From Agromyces lapidis (lineage in GTDB: Bacteria; Actinomycetota; Actinomycetes; Actinomycetales; Microbacteriaceae), in assembly GCF_009749405.1 (NCBI RefSeq), contig NZ_WBIQ01000002.1, positions 589,176-653,175 of the forward strand: a stretch of 64,000 bases of DNA. Reading direction: 5' to 3'. Shown one piece after another: positions 42,675 through 54,000 of this stretch (its first letter is position 1; each line of letters begins with the position of its first letter). The notes below the pieces were generated by a model. The model saw only the letters and a program-made list of their open reading frames with translations. It had not been told where the DNA came from and ran no database searches. Position numbers and translations under genes: made by a program.

Positions 42675-44878
42675 CGGCGTTGCCCCGATCGCGGGCGCAC
42701 GGCCGATCTCGTTCGCCTGGCGACCTCGGCCATGAGCCGGTTCTGCAGATCCGGGAGCGGCTGCCCCGAGCCGTCGGTCGAGTGACGGGTCCACACGCCC
42801 TCGCCGTCGAGGTGCCACGAGCTCGTCGACTCGTCCATCGCCTGGTCGAAGAGCCCCTGCACCTCGGCGAGATGCTGCGGGTCGGTGAGGCGCACGAGCG
42901 CCTCGACGCGACGGTCGAGGTTGCGGTGCATCATGTCGGCCGAGCCGATGAAGATCTGCGGGTCGCCGTCGTTCTCGAAGCAGAACAGGCGCGAGTGCTC
43001 GAGGTAGCGCCCGAGGATCGAGCGCACCCGGATGTTCTCGCTGAGCCCGGGCAGGCCGGGCCGCAGGCTGCAGATGCCGCGCACCCACACCTCGACGGGC
43101 ACCCCCGCGTTCGAGGCGCGGTAGAGGGCGTCGATGATGGCCTCGTCGACCATCGAGTTCACCTTGATGCGGATGCCGCTGGGCCTGCCCTCCTCGGCGT
43201 TGCGGATCTCGGTCGCGATGAGCTTCAGGAGCCCCTTGCGGAGGTGGAGGGGGGCCACGAGCAGCCGCTTGAACTTCTTCTCGATCGCGTAGCCCGACAG
43301 CTCGTTGAAGAGGCGGGTCAGATCTTTGCCGACCTGGTCGTCGGCGGTGAGGAGCCCGAGGTCCTCGTAGATGCGACTCGTCTTCGGGTTGTAGTTGCCC
43401 GTGCCGATGTGGCTGTAGTGGCGCAGCACGCCCTTCTCCTGGCGGATCACGAGCGCGAGCTTGCAGTGCGTCTTCAGCCCGACCAGACCGTAGACGACGT
43501 GGACGCCCGCCTTCTCGAGCTTGCGCGCCCACGTGATGTTCGCCTGCTCGTCGAAGCGGGCCTTGATCTCGACGAGGGCGAGCACCTGCTTGCCCGATTC
43601 GGCCGCGTCGATGAGCGCCTCGACGATGGGGCTGTCGCCCGAGGTTCGGTACAGCGTCTGCTTGATGGCCAGGACGTCGGGGTCGGCCGCCGCCTGCTCG
43701 AGGAACGCCTGCACGCTCGTCGCGAACGACTCGTACGGGTGGTGCAGCAGCACGTCCTGCCGGGACACCGCCTTGAAGACGTCGGCCCGCAGGTTCGACT
43801 CGGTCGGCTGCAGTTGCACGGCCGTCGTCGGCACGTGCGTCGGGTAGTGCAGCTCGGGCCGGTCGAGGCGCGACAGGTCGAAGAGGCCGCCGAGGTCGAG
43901 CGGCGCGGGCAGACGGTAGACCTCCTGGTCCGTGACATCCAGTTCGCGGACGAGGAGACCGAGCGTCACCTCGTCCATGTCGTCGGTGACCTCGAGGCGG
44001 ATCGGCGGGCCGAACCGCCGCCGCAGCAGCTCCTTCTCGAGCGCCTTGATGAGGTTCTCGGTCTCGTCCTCCTCGATCTCGACGTCCTCGTTGCGGGTCA
44101 CGCGGAACACATGGTGCTCCACGATCTCCATGCCGGGGAAGAGGTCGCCGAGGTGGTTCGCGATGAGCTCCTCGAGGGTGAGGTACCTGGCACTCTCGAT
44201 CGACTCGCCGGGGTCCACGCGAACGAAGCGAGGCAGCATCTGCGGCACCTTCACGCGCGCGAACTCCTGGCGGCCGGTGCGGCTGTTGCGCACGCGCACC
44301 GAGAGGTTCAGCGAGAGGCCCGAGATGTACGGGAAGGGGTGCGCCGGGTCGACCGCGAGGGGCATGAGCACCGGGAAGATCTGCTTCGAGAAGACGTCGT
44401 GCAGGTGGGAGCGCTCGTCGTCGCCGAGCTCGGCCCACGTGGCGATGCGGATGCCGGCCTCGGCGAGGGCGGGCTTCACGAGGGTCTGATACGCGGCCGC
44501 GTGGCGCTCCTGCAGCTCGTGCGCCTTCTTCGAGATGTCGCTCAGTACGTCGGCCGGGGCCCGGCCGATGTTCGTCGGCACCGCGAGGCCCGTGACGATG
44601 CGGCGCTTGAGGCCCGCGACCCGCACCATGAAGAACTCGTCGAGGTTCGACGCGAAGATCGCGAGGAAGTTGGCGCGCTCGAGCACCGGGACGGTCTCGT
44701 CCTCGGCGAGTTCGAGCACTCGCTGGTTGAACGCGAGCCAGCTGAGCTCGCGGTCGAGGTAGCGTTCGGCCGGCAGCTCGGGGGCGCCTTCGATGTCGAA
44801 GGGTTCGAAGTCGTCGTCGAAATCGCTCGCCGTCCGGTCGGAGGTGCGGTCGTCCTCGAGGATGCTGTCGGGGCTCAT
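42671..44878 (-). CDS. ppk: Polyphosphate kinase 1
   Basis: 735 residues. It reversibly makes polyphosphate from ATP. After an acidic N-terminal extension of about 35 residues, the N domain starts [21 protein letters not shown]. The catalytic core has the autophosphorylated histidine His471 in [11 protein letters not shown] and the second HKD-like part [30 protein letters not shown] lies near the end. All match PPK1 of the phospholipase-D superfamily. It is coupled to the MutT1-like gene and lies between glnR and pst genes on the same strand. Confidence 0.98.
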   Translation of the reverse strand: MSPDSILEDDRTSDRTASDFDDDFEPFDIEGAPELPAERYLDRELSWLAFNQRVLELAEDETVPVLERANFLAIFASNLDEFFMVRVAGLKRRIVTGLAVPTNIGRAPADVLSDISKKAHELQERHAAAYQTLVKPALAEAGIRIATWAELGDDERSHLHDVFSKQIFPVLMPLAVDPAHPFPYISGLSLNLSVRVRNSRTGRQEFARVKVPQMLPRFVRVDPGESIESARYLTLEELIANHLGDLFPGMEIVEHHVFRVTRNEDVEIEEDETENLIKALEKELLRRRFGPPIRLEVTDDMDEVTLGLLVRELDVTDQEVYRLPAPLDLGGLFDLSRLDRPELHYPTHVPTTAVQLQPTESNLRADVFKAVSRQDVLLHHPYESFATSVQAFLEQAAADPDVLAIKQTLYRTSGDSPIVEALIDAAESGKQVLALVEIKARFDEQANITWARKLEKAGVHVVYGLVGLKTHCKLALVIRQEKGVLRHYSHIGTGNYNPKTSRIYEDLGLLTADDQVGKDLTRLFNELSGYAIEKKFKRLLVAPLHLRKGLLKLIATEIRNAEEGRPSGIRIKVNSMVDEAIIDALYRASNAGVPVEVWVRGICSLRPGLPGLSENIRVRSILGRYLEHSRLFCFENDGDPQIFIGSADMMHRNLDRRVEALVRLTDPQHLAEVQGLFDQAMDESTSSWHLDGEGVWTRHSTDGSGQPLPDLQNRLMAEVARRTRSAVRPRSGQRR

Positions 44879-44953
44879 CCCCTCATCATGGCACGCGCCC
44901 CGAAACGCACCGATGAGGGCCGGGTTAACGGGCGGTGACGTAGGCGGTGCCGG

Positions 44954-45649
44954 TCAACGGGCGGTGACGGGGGCTGCGCCCGTGCCCTCTTCGTCCTCGT
45001 GGACGTTGAAGCGGTAGCCGACGTTGCGCACGGTGCCGATGAGCGACTCGAGGTCGCCGAGCTTCGCGCGGAGCCGCCGCACGTGCACGTCGACCGTGCG
45101 GGTGCCGCCGAAGTAGTCGTACCCCCACACCTCGCTCAGCAGCTGCTCGCGGGTGAACACGCGCGAGGGATGCGCCGCCAGGAAGCGCAGCAGCTCGAAC
45201 TCCTTGTAAGTGAGGTCGAGCGGCTTGCCGTGGACCTTGGCCGAGTAGCTCGCCTCGTCGATCACCACCCCCGAGGTCTGGATGCGCTCGCTCGGCTGCG
45301 AGGTCTGCGCCCGCCCGATCGCGAGACGGATCCGGGCGTCGATCTCGGCGGGGCCTGCGCCCTCGAGCACGACATCGTCGACACCCCAGTCGGGCGTGAC
45401 CGCGGCGAGGCCTCCCTCGGTGACGACGAGCACGAGCGGGGCGGAGAGCCCCGTCGTCTTCAGAATCTGGGAGAGGGCCTTCGCGCCGGCGAGATTGGTG
45501 CGCGCGTCGAGCAGCACGAGGTCGGCGTCGGGAGCCCGCACGAGTTGCTCGGGCGACGCGGGGATCACCCTGACCCGATGGGTCAGCAGTGCGAGCGCCG
45601 GGAGAACGTCGTCGTTGGCCGTCGGCGTCAAGATCAGCAGCTGCGCCAC
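44954..45649 (-). CDS. glnR: GlnR-like orphan response regulator (OmpR type)
   Basis: 231 residues. The atypical receiver ([78 protein letters not shown]) is that of GlnR, which controls nitrogen assimilation without a dedicated kinase. The winged helix is [33 protein letters not shown], then [20 protein letters not shown] 45649 has GGAGGG upstream. The end of the gene is partly duplicated: ACGGGCGGTGACG occurs at the stop (44957 region) and again 28 bp downstream. Confidence 0.88.
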   Translation of the reverse strand: MAQLLILTPTANDDVLPALALLTHRVRVIPASPEQLVRAPDADLVLLDARTNLAGAKALSQILKTTGLSAPLVLVVTEGGLAAVTPDWGVDDVVLEGAGPAEIDARIRLAIGRAQTSQPSERIQTSGVVIDEASYSAKVHGKPLDLTYKEFELLRFLAAHPSRVFTREQLLSEVWGYDYFGGTRTVDVHVRRLRAKLGDLESLIGTVRNVGYRFNVHEDEEGTGAAPVTAR

Positions 45650-45671
45650 GCCACACCCTCCAGTAGTAAGG

Positions 45672-45698
45672 TGCGGTCAATACTACGGGACGGCCGGC
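45672..45698. promoter_or_regulatory. Symmetric divergent promoter region of glnR and the 104-residue membrane protein
   Basis: GTAGTA and TACTAC form an inverted repeat about 12 nt apart between the divergent starts; each arm resembles a -10 (TACTAC) for the gene it faces. Exact start sites cannot be read from sequence. Confidence 0.35.
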
Positions 45699-45725
45699 GC
45701 CGTCCTGCGACACGAACGGGGAGAC

Positions 45726-46040
45726 ATGGTCGAGCAGTCCGAGACGCGCTTCGGGTGGGCGAGCGTCGTGCTCATCTGGGCGGTCGCGGTCGCGGGGTCC
45801 GCGATCGTCGGCGGCCTCGCCCTGTCGGGCCAGAGCAGCTGGTTCGGGGATGACTCGTGGCTCGGGCTCTACGGAGCGCTCGGCGTCGTGCTCGCCGCCA
45901 CGGTGATCGGCACGCTCGTGGTGCAGCTGGCCACCCGGCGACCGGAGGGCTTCGTCGGACGGGTCTCGGCGTCGATCGGCGGGGCCGTCGTCGTGGTCGC
46001 GCTCGCCGCTCTGCTGCTCGCGCCGCTCGCGGCGGGCTGA
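45726..46040 (+). CDS. Small three-helix membrane protein, unknown function
   Basis: 104 residues with three hydrophobic segments (VVLIWAVAVAGSAIVGGLAL, LGLYGALGVVLAATVIGTLVVQLA, IGGAVVVVALAALLLAPLA). GGGGAG lies 6 nt before the ATG. Similar short proteins occur beside the next genes in Microbacteriaceae. No motif suggests a role. Confidence 0.75.
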   Translation: MVEQSETRFGWASVVLIWAVAVAGSAIVGGLALSGQSSWFGDDSWLGLYGALGVVLAATVIGTLVVQLATRRPEGFVGRVSASIGGAVVVVALAALLLAPLAAG

Positions 46041-46068
46041 GGCGGGCCCGAGCCGCGCGGCCAGCGGA

Positions 46069-46074
46069 TAGACT
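46069..46074 (+). promoter_or_regulatory. -10 element of the 38-residue membrane peptide
   Basis: TAGACT ends 6 nt before ATG 46081, a leaderless arrangement. Confidence 0.6.
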
Positions 46075-46080
46075 CGCAGT

Positions 46081-46197
46081 ATGTCTGAGCTGCTCGCCCT
46101 CGAACTCCTCTTCATCGGCCTGCTCGGCCTCGCGAGCCTCGCGATCGCGTGGGTCAGCGGGGTCGTCGTCTACAAGCTCTTCAAGGGTCAGCGCTAG
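46081..46197 (+). CDS. 38-residue single-pass membrane protein
   Basis: MSELLALELLFIGLLGLASL continues to a second half ending VSGVVVYKLFKGQR and a TAG. One long hydrophobic helix is followed by a basic C-terminal tail, so the C-terminus should face the cytoplasm. A -10 hexamer exactly 6 nt upstream supports leaderless expression. Its position between a membrane protein and the nitrobindin gene, with only 20 bp to the latter, suggests one transcription unit. The function is unknown. Confidence 0.65.
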   Translation: MSELLALELLFIGLLGLASLAIAWVSGVVVYKLFKGQR

Positions 46198-46217
46198 GCG
46201 CTGGTGAAGGCGTGGCG

Positions 46218-46826
46218 ATGATCGAGCTGCCCGTCGACCTCCCGGCCGAGCTCGTCCCGCTCTCCTGGCTCCTCGGAGTCTGGGAGGGCTCGGGGGTGAT
46301 CGACTACGCGGTGGGCGACGAATCGGTCACGCACGAGTTCGGGCAGCGGGTGAGTTTCAGCCACGACGGGCTGCCCCACCTGAACTACACCTCGTACACC
46401 TGGCTCTTCTCCGCCGAAGAAGGCGGAGACCCCACGCCGCTCGCGACCGAGACCGGTTATTGGCGTCTTGCCCGCTCGCAGGGCGAGGGCGACCCCGGGC
46501 CGGCGCTGCTGCCCGCAGTGGGCGAGTCGCGATTCCCCGACGCCGACTCGGTCGAAGCACTGCGCAACTCCGACGGCGGGTTCGACCTCGAGGTGTCGAT
46601 CGTGCACCCCGGGGGCGTCAGCGAGCTCTACCTCGGCCAGGTGAAGGGCCCCCGCATCGATCTCGCGACCGACGCCGTGATGCGCGCTGCCGGCGCGAAG
46701 CCGTACTCGGCGGCCACCCGCCTCTACGGGCTCGTCGAAGGGCACCTGCTCTGGGCGTGGGACATCGCCGCCCTCGGTCAAGATCTGCGCACGCACGCCT
46801 CGGCGCGCCTCGGCAAGGTCGACTGA
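46218..46826 (+). CDS. Nitrobindin-like heme-binding beta-barrel protein (DUF1794/FABP-like)
   Basis: 202 residues. The family signature GxWxGxG appears as LLGVWEGSGV near the N-terminus, followed by alternating strands (HLNYTSYTWLFSAEEGG, ETGYWRL) and the C-terminal RLYGLVEGHLLWAWDIAALGQDLRTHASARL. Nitrobindins bind ferric heme and isomerise peroxynitrite. The insert with Gly/Pro near residue 95 (SQGEGDPGPALLP) is typical of actinobacterial members. ATG 46218 was chosen; GTG 46212 is possible. The stop overlaps the ygfZ start by one base. Confidence 0.87.
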   Translation: MIELPVDLPAELVPLSWLLGVWEGSGVIDYAVGDESVTHEFGQRVSFSHDGLPHLNYTSYTWLFSAEEGGDPTPLATETGYWRLARSQGEGDPGPALLPAVGESRFPDADSVEALRNSDGGFDLEVSIVHPGGVSELYLGQVKGPRIDLATDAVMRAAGAKPYSAATRLYGLVEGHLLWAWDIAALGQDLRTHASARLGKVD

Positions 46827-47983
46827 TGACCGCATCGCCGCTGCTCGCGCTCGCCGGAGCCGTTCCTTCGGAGTCGTCGCCGACCGTCGCCGGCCACTAC
46901 GGCAACCCCATGGTCGAGCAGCGCCGCCTCGAGCGCGGCGAGTCGATCGTCGACCTCTCCGACCGCGGCGTCGTGACGGTGACCGGCCCCGACCGGCTGA
47001 GCTGGCTGCACTCGATGGCGAGCCAGTCGTTCGACCGCCTCGCGCCGGGCGAGGGCATCGAGGGGCTGCTCCTCGACGCCGCCGGGCACATCGAGCACGC
47101 CGTGCACGCCGTCGACGACGGCGAGACCGCCTGGCTCGTCGTCGAGGGCGACGAGGCCGCGCCGCTCGCGGCCTGGCTCGACCGCATGCGATTCATGCTC
47201 CGCGTCGAGGTCGCCGATCGCAGCGCCGAGACGGCCGTGCTCGCGGCGATGTCGCTGGCGGCGCTCGATGCCGCCGTCGCCGCGTTCGCCCCCGCAGGGG
47301 TCGCGCTCGACTGGGTCGACCCGTGGGCCGCGCCCCGGCCCGGCGGACACCAGTACGCCGACCAGGCCGGCCACCCGGCATCCGACTGGCATCTCGTCGA
47401 GCGCATCGTGCCGCGCTCGGCGCTCGCCGACGCCGCCGACGCGGTCGCGGCCGGGCGCGTCGCCGTCGCCGGGTCGCTCGCGCTCGACGCGCTGCGCATC
47501 GCCGCCTGGCGTCCGCGCCTCGCGAGCGAGGTCGACGAGAAGACGATCCCGCACGAGCTCGACTGGCTGCGCAGCGCCGTCGACCTCGGCAAGGGCTGCT
47601 ACAAGGGCCAGGAGACGGTGGCGAAGGTGCTGAACCTCGGCCGTCCGCCGCGGCGGCTCGTGCTGCTGCACCTCGACGGCAGCGACACCGTGCTGCCCGC
47701 CCCCGGAGACGAGGTCGTCGGCGAGAAGGTGCGTCCCGAGCCGGCAGCGGGCGAGGCGCCCGAGCGCAAGGTCGTCGGCCGCATCACGTCGAGCGCCATG
47801 CATCACGAGCTCGGGCCGATCGCGCTCGCCGTGGTGAAGCGCGCCGTGCCCGCCGAGCTGCCGCTCATCGTGCTGAGTCACGGCATCGACGTGGCCGCCG
47901 CCCAGGTCGAGATCGTGCCGGAGGGGGCAGGTGCCGCCGTCGAGGTGCCGCGCCTGCCGCGCCTCGGAGTGCGGAAGCCGTAG
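46826..47983 (+). CDS. ygfZ: YgfZ/GcvT-domain folate-binding protein
   Basis: 385 residues related to the glycine-cleavage T protein. YgfZ helps maintain certain iron-sulfur enzymes in a folate-dependent way. The diagnostic motif K-G-C-Y-x-G-Q-E is present as DLGKGCYKGQETVAKVLNLG. The N-terminal folate-binding half has VDLSDRGVVTVTGPDRLSWLHSM. Coupled to the nitrobindin gene by a one-base overlap (TGATG). A hairpin terminator follows. Confidence 0.93.
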   Translation: MTASPLLALAGAVPSESSPTVAGHYGNPMVEQRRLERGESIVDLSDRGVVTVTGPDRLSWLHSMASQSFDRLAPGEGIEGLLLDAAGHIEHAVHAVDDGETAWLVVEGDEAAPLAAWLDRMRFMLRVEVADRSAETAVLAAMSLAALDAAVAAFAPAGVALDWVDPWAAPRPGGHQYADQAGHPASDWHLVERIVPRSALADAADAVAAGRVAVAGSLALDALRIAAWRPRLASEVDEKTIPHELDWLRSAVDLGKGCYKGQETVAKVLNLGRPPRRLVLLHLDGSDTVLPAPGDEVVGEKVRPEPAAGEAPERKVVGRITSSAMHHELGPIALAVVKRAVPAELPLIVLSHGIDVAAAQVEIVPEGAGAAVEVPRLPRLGVRKP

Positions 47984-48034
47984 CCGCCGGGTGCAGGCCG
48001 GGGCGTCTGGACGCCCGCAAGCGCCCCGCGTACG

Positions 48035-48070
48035 ACGATGCCCCGGAGCCCGAGGGCGCCGGGGCATCGT
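48035..48070. terminator. Bidirectional terminator after ygfZ and the giant secreted protein gene
   Basis: Perfect 12-bp arms (48035-48046, 48059-48070) lie between the converging gene ends. Confidence 0.75.
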
Positions 48071-48080
48071 CTGCCGACCG

Positions 48081-51000
48081 CTACTTGCAGGTCATCTTCG
48101 CGTGGGCGACCTTGACCTCCTTCAGGTACTCGCGCTCGCCGTCGTGGTGGCGGACCGCGACCGTGACGCTGCCCTTCTTGAGCTTCGCCGTGCCCGTGTC
48201 GAACAGGTGGTACACGGCCGAGCCCGCGGCGACGTCGGCGATCTCGTGGGTGCCCCACGGCGTCGTGATGACGACGTCGGACGCCATGTTGCCGGTGTTG
48301 GCGGCGTACACCGCGAGCTGCGCGGTGCCGGCGACGCACTGGGGCGCCGCGCTCGCCGTGACCCCCACCTCGACGGGCAGCGGCTCGTCGATCGTGATCT
48401 CGGCGGTCTGCGCCTCCTCGGCGTTGCCCGCGACGTCGGTCGAGCGGAACTCGACCGTGTGCTCGCCCGCTCCGGTCACGGTGACCGGCGCGTCGTAGGC
48501 GACCCAGTCGCCGCCGTCGACGCGGACCTCGGTGCCGGCGACGCCCGAGGTGTCGTCGACGCCCGTGAGGGTGAAGACCGCACCGCGGACGATCTCCTCG
48601 ACCGTGGCCGTGGTGACCGGGGCGACGGTGTCGAGCCTGGCGCTCGCCGAACGCTCCTCCTCGACGTTGCCGGCTGCGTCGGTCGAGCGGTAGCGCACCG
48701 CGATCTCGCCCTCGCCGGTCACCTCGACCGGCTCGGTGTACGCGGTCCACACGCCGTCGCCGATCGCGTACTCGGTCGAGGCCACACCGGTTCCGTCGCC
48801 GTCGCCCGCCTCGAGCGAGAAGCTCGGAGCGGCCGTGTACCACCCCTCGGCGCCGTCGGGCTCGGCCGGGTTCCAGGCGAGCTCGGTCGAGGGCGCCGTG
48901 ACGTCCACCTGCGGCACCTCGAGGTCGAACGAGTCGAACTCGACGACCGTCGACTCCTCCTGCTGCGGGCCGATGGCCATGAGGCCGATGCCCCGCAGCG
49001 GGCGGTCGAACGTGATCGGCTGGCCGATCGACGTCCAGTTGACGCCGCCGTCGCTCACCTCGGCCGAGTAGCTCGACCCCGACTTCGTCACGCGCAGGTA
49101 CCAGTACCCGCTCTCGCTCGAGTCGGCGATGTCGAGGTTGCGATTGCCGATGCCCGCCGCGTCCTTCTCGCCGGCGAGCTCGGCCCGGAGGTCGAGCGCG
49201 GTGCCCGGGTTGTTGTACGCGACGATGTCGGCCTTGACGTAGTTGTCGTCATCGGCCCACATCATGAGCCCGGCCAGCTGCCAGCGGTGCTTCAGCGGCG
49301 CCTTCAGCTTCGTCGACGCCACCCAGTCGCCCTCGGGCGCCTCGGTGAGGATGAAGTTGCGCGGCGACACGGGGTTCGACCCGTTGATGTCGCCCGGCTG
49401 CGTCTCGATCGCGAGGTGGCCGTCGGCCACCTCGAGGTGGTTCGAGTCGTAGCGCACGCTTTGCGCCCAGCGGCAGCCGTCGAGCGCCGTGCCGTCGAAC
49501 GCGTCGCTCGGCGTCACCGTGGTGCGCGTGTCTGCGTCGGGCGTGACCCGCAGCCAGTCGACCTTCGCGACCGTCGGCGTGGAGCCGAGGTCGCCTGCGG
49601 CCATCACGCCGAGGCGTGCGTTCGGCTTCTGCTGCAACTGGCCGGCCAGCGCCGTCCAGCTCTGGCCGTCGGCCGAGTACGCGCCCTTCAGCACGCTGCC
49701 GTCGCTCGTCAGCTTCAGGTGGACCGTGCTCGGGAAGTCGGCCGGGAGCGTCGGCGACGCAGCCGTCGAGCGCGAACCCGCCGTCTCGCTCTGGAACTCG
49801 ATGAACCGGCCGCCGTTCTGGCTGCGCACGAAGGCGAGCTTGTTGTACTCGTCGTCGCTGCCGTGGAGCACGAGGCCCGCCCACTGCCAGTGCGAGGTGT
49901 GCGCGAGGTCGATCTTCGTCGTCGCCTCCCACGCCCCGGCGGGGGTGGGCTTGCCGATGAAGCTGACCGGACCGGTCGACGCCTCGTTGATGTCGCCCGC
50001 CGTCACCGGGAGCGTCACCGCACCACCCGACTGCGTGACCGGCACCGCGCCCGAGCGCACCGTCCACGACGGTGCGAGCGCCGGGGCGTCGAACTCGTCG
50101 GAGAACGGCGCGCCCGTGCACATGAGCGGCTCGAGCGGCTGCTCGGGCTCGGGGCCCTGGGGCTCCGTGTCGATCGCGAACTCCGAGAAGTCGACGACGC
50201 CCGCCGAACCCGAGTGCGCGACCATGAACATGCCGACGTCCTGCGTGCTCGCGGCGTCCGCGAGAGTCACCGCACCGCCCACCTGGGTCCAGCTCGTGCC
50301 GTTCTTCGAGAAGTAGGCCGTGTAGTCGGTGCCCGAGCGCTTGAGCTTCACCCACACGGGGTAGCTCGTCGTGCCGCCCGCGACCGAGGTGTCGAGCTGG
50401 CCGTTGCCGTCGAGGTCGGCGAGGAACTCGACGCCGTTGCTCGGGCGGATGCCGACCATCGCGTATCCCGGCGAGCTGCCGGGCTGCGTGAGGTCGTTGC
50501 GCACGATGATGCCGGCCTTGGCCGAACCGTTCGTGTTCTGCTGCGCGTCGACCTTGACGACGGCCTCCCAGTCCTCGTCGCCGCCCGCCGGAGCGTACAG
50601 CGTCGAGTATTCGTCGGTGCCCTGCCAGGTGTTGTCGCCGGCGCCGGTGACGCGGAACTTGCCCGCGCCGATGCGTTCGAAGAGGCCGTCCGCGTTCGTG
50701 AAGGGCACGAGATCGCCGAACAGTTCGCCGACCTGCGAGAGCACGACGCGCGAGGTCTTCGACTTGCCCGCCGCGTTCGTCGCGGCCGCGGTGAGCTCGT
50801 AGAGCCCCTCCTCGGGCGACGCCCACTCGGCCGTGTACGGCGAACTGTCGTCGGTGCCGATCGACTCCCCGTCGACGAAGAACTCGACCGCCTCGACCGA
50901 ACCGTCCGTGTTGAACTCGTCGCTCGCCGCGGCTTCGACCGTGACGTCCTGGCCGGGCTCGAGCTGGATGCCCGGCTCGGGCGAGGTGATCGCGACCTCG

Positions 51001-54000
51001 GGGGCCGCGGTCGGGGACGAGCCACGGCCGATCGCCTCGAGGAAGTTGAGCTTCACCTCTCCGCCCCTGAAGACGAGGAAGAGGTTCATCGAGTCGCCCG
51101 AGAACGAGCTCACGTCGAGCGTGACGTCCGCGAAGCGGGTCGAACCGGTGGCCGGAACCGCTGCGGTCGCGAGGAGCTCGCCGTCGACGGCGCCCTGACG
51201 CAGCTCGATGCCCGTGCCCGCGGCGACCGCGGAGACCCGCAACGCGAGACGCTCGATGCGGTGGAAGCTCACCGGGTCGTAGGTCACCCAGTCGCCGTCG
51301 CGGGCGACGACCATGCGGTCGCCCTCGGCGCCGCCGACGTCGCGGCTCGCGACGACCGAGACGCCCGGCGAGGAGCCGTCGAAGAACTCGGCCTGCTTCA
51401 CCTTCGGGAACACGAGCGTCGTCGCCGAGCCCGTGAGCGGGTTGACCCCGCCCTCGCCGCCGTGGTCGGTGTACCGGGCGTCGATCGCGAAGAAGATGTC
51501 CTCATCGGGGGCGTGGCCGCCGAGGCTCGTCGGCGTGGTGCCGGTGAGACCCGAGAGCGGGGTGAGCGGGTGCGCGTGGTCGTCGTGGCCGAGCGCCGGC
51601 TGGATGATGACCTCCGAGCCGTCGACCGTGCCGTCCTCGGGGTCGCTCACCTGGGAGGCCCAGCTGAGGTCGTCGCCGAAGTCGAAGAACGCGCCATCGG
51701 GCGGCAGCGAGATGCCGACTTGCGGGCGGGTGTTGCCGACGGTGATCGGCGCGGTGGTCGTGCCGGTCTTGCCATCGGGGTCGGTGACCGTCAGACGGGC
51801 GTCGTAGACGCCGTCGGCGGCGTAGCTGTGGCTCGCCTGCGGGGTCGTCGCGTCGGTCGTACCGTCGCCGTCGAAGTCCCAGGCGAACTGGAGCGCGGCG
51901 TTCTCGGGGTCGCTCGAGCCCGAGCCGTCGAAGGCCACCGCGAGCGGCGCCTGACCCGAGTCGCGGTCGGTCGAGATCTTCGCGATCGGCGAACGGGAGC
52001 CCTGGATGTAGTCGATGCGGTGGAGCCCCGAGTTCGGGTTGTCACGGCCGAAGCCGCCGCCCCAGTCGAGCACGTAGAGCGAGCCGTCGGGGCCGAAGCG
52101 CGAGTCGATCGGGGCGAGGAACTGCTCCTGCGGGAGGAACGCGTTCACCTTCTCGATCTGGTCGCCGGGGGTCGCGTCGCCGCCTGCGAGCTGGATGGAG
52201 TACATCTTGTTGCGCGCCCACTCGTAGAAGAAGGGCTTGCCGTCGTACGACGCCGGGAACTTCGTGTCGCTCACGAGCTCGGGGTCGTACTCGTACACCG
52301 GGCCGCCCATGGGGGCGAGGCCGCCGCCCTGCGGGATGATGCCGGGCACCGAGGAGCGCTTGTAGCCGTACGCGAGGTCGGCGCCGCGCGCGGCGGGGAG
52401 CTCGGTCAGACCCGTGTTGCGGGGCGAGTCGTTGATCGGAGCGCCGCAGTCGAAGTAGTCGCCGACCGTGACGGGGTTCGTCGTGTAGTCGACGTCGCGG
52501 AACGGCTCGTTCTGGCCCATGCAGAGCGGCCAGCCGTAGTTGCCGGGGCTCGTGATGTAGTTCCACTCCGCGATGCCGGCGGGGCCGCGCGTGGCGGGCG
52601 CGTCGCTGCTGTTGTCGGGGGAGTAGTCGGCGAGGCTGATCGCACCGGTCGACTGGTCGATCGAGAAGCGGAACGGGTTCCGGAATCCCATCGCGTAGAT
52701 CTCGGGCAGCGTCTTGTCGTCGGTGTCGTCGGCCTCGGGGAAGAGGTTGCCCTCGGGAATCGTGTAGCCGGGGCCGTCGGCCTTCGGCGTGATGCGCAGC
52801 AGCTTGCCGCGGAGGTCGTTCGTGTTCGCCGAGGTCTCGCGGGCGTCGTGGAACGTGCCGGGACGGGTCGAGAGCGGTGCGTAGCCGCCCGAGGGCTCCG
52901 AGTGCGGGTTCACGTCGTCGCCGACGCCGAGGTACAGGTTGCCCTGGGCGTCGAAGTCGAGGCCGCCGCCGGTGTGGCCGGGCTCGTCGGGCAGGCGCCG
53001 CGCGGGCACCTCGATGATCAGCTCCTCGCTCGCCGGGTCGATGACGCCGTTCTCCATCGTGAAGCGGGAGACGCGGCTGAAGAAGCTCGACGGGTCGGAG
53101 TTGTCGGGTGCGTCGGGGGAGCGGTAGAGGTACACGCGCCCGTTCTCGGTGAAGTCGGGGTCGAGGGCGATGCCGAGCAGGCCGTCCTCACCGCCCGAGT
53201 AGACGTCGAGCTCGAGGGCGGTCGTGACGGCGTTCGTCGCCGGGTCCCAGACTCGGACCTGGCCGCGCACGAGCTCGGTGTAGAAGACGCGTCCGTCTTC
53301 GGCGATGTCCATCGCGAAGGGGGCCGAGGTGTTCTGGTCGAGCGCGACCTTCTCGAAGTTGCCCCACGAGGTGCCGCCGCAGTCGCCGGCCTCGACGCCC
53401 GCGGCGTACTTCACGCCGCCGACGATGTGCTCGATCAGGTCGGGCTCCTCGAAGTGCGAGCCGAAGTGGCCCATCGCCGTCACCCAGGCGCGACCGCCGT
53501 CGTAGGGCTTGCACCACGAGATCGGGTGGTCGTAGCCCATCGCGTTGCCGCCGGCGTCGTACGTCGACTCGTCCATCGTGGCGAGCACGTGGGCGGTGCC
53601 GCGGACGTTGTTCGAGAAGTTGTACCACTCATCGGCGCGATCCCAGCGGTCGGCCTCGAAGTGCGCGGTCGAGGGGTGCGTGTCGTCCTCGATCCGCACG
53701 GTGCCGGGCTGGCCGGGGTCGGTGCCGGTCGCCGCGTGCCCCGGCATGAGGGAGCCGACGAGCTCGTCCCACCAGGCGTAGTTGCCGCGCATGTCGGTGG
53801 CGTTGTGGATCGCGACGATGCCGCCGCCGGCGTGCTGGTAGCGCTCGAGTGCGGCCTTCTGGTCGGCGTTCCACGGGTCGCCGGAGGTCTGGAACATGAT
53901 GACCGCGTCGTATTCGGCGAGGGCCTGGTCGTTGAAGACCGTGGAGTCCTCGGTGTGGGTGACCACCATGTCCTCGGCCTCGAGCGCCGCCGTGATCAGG

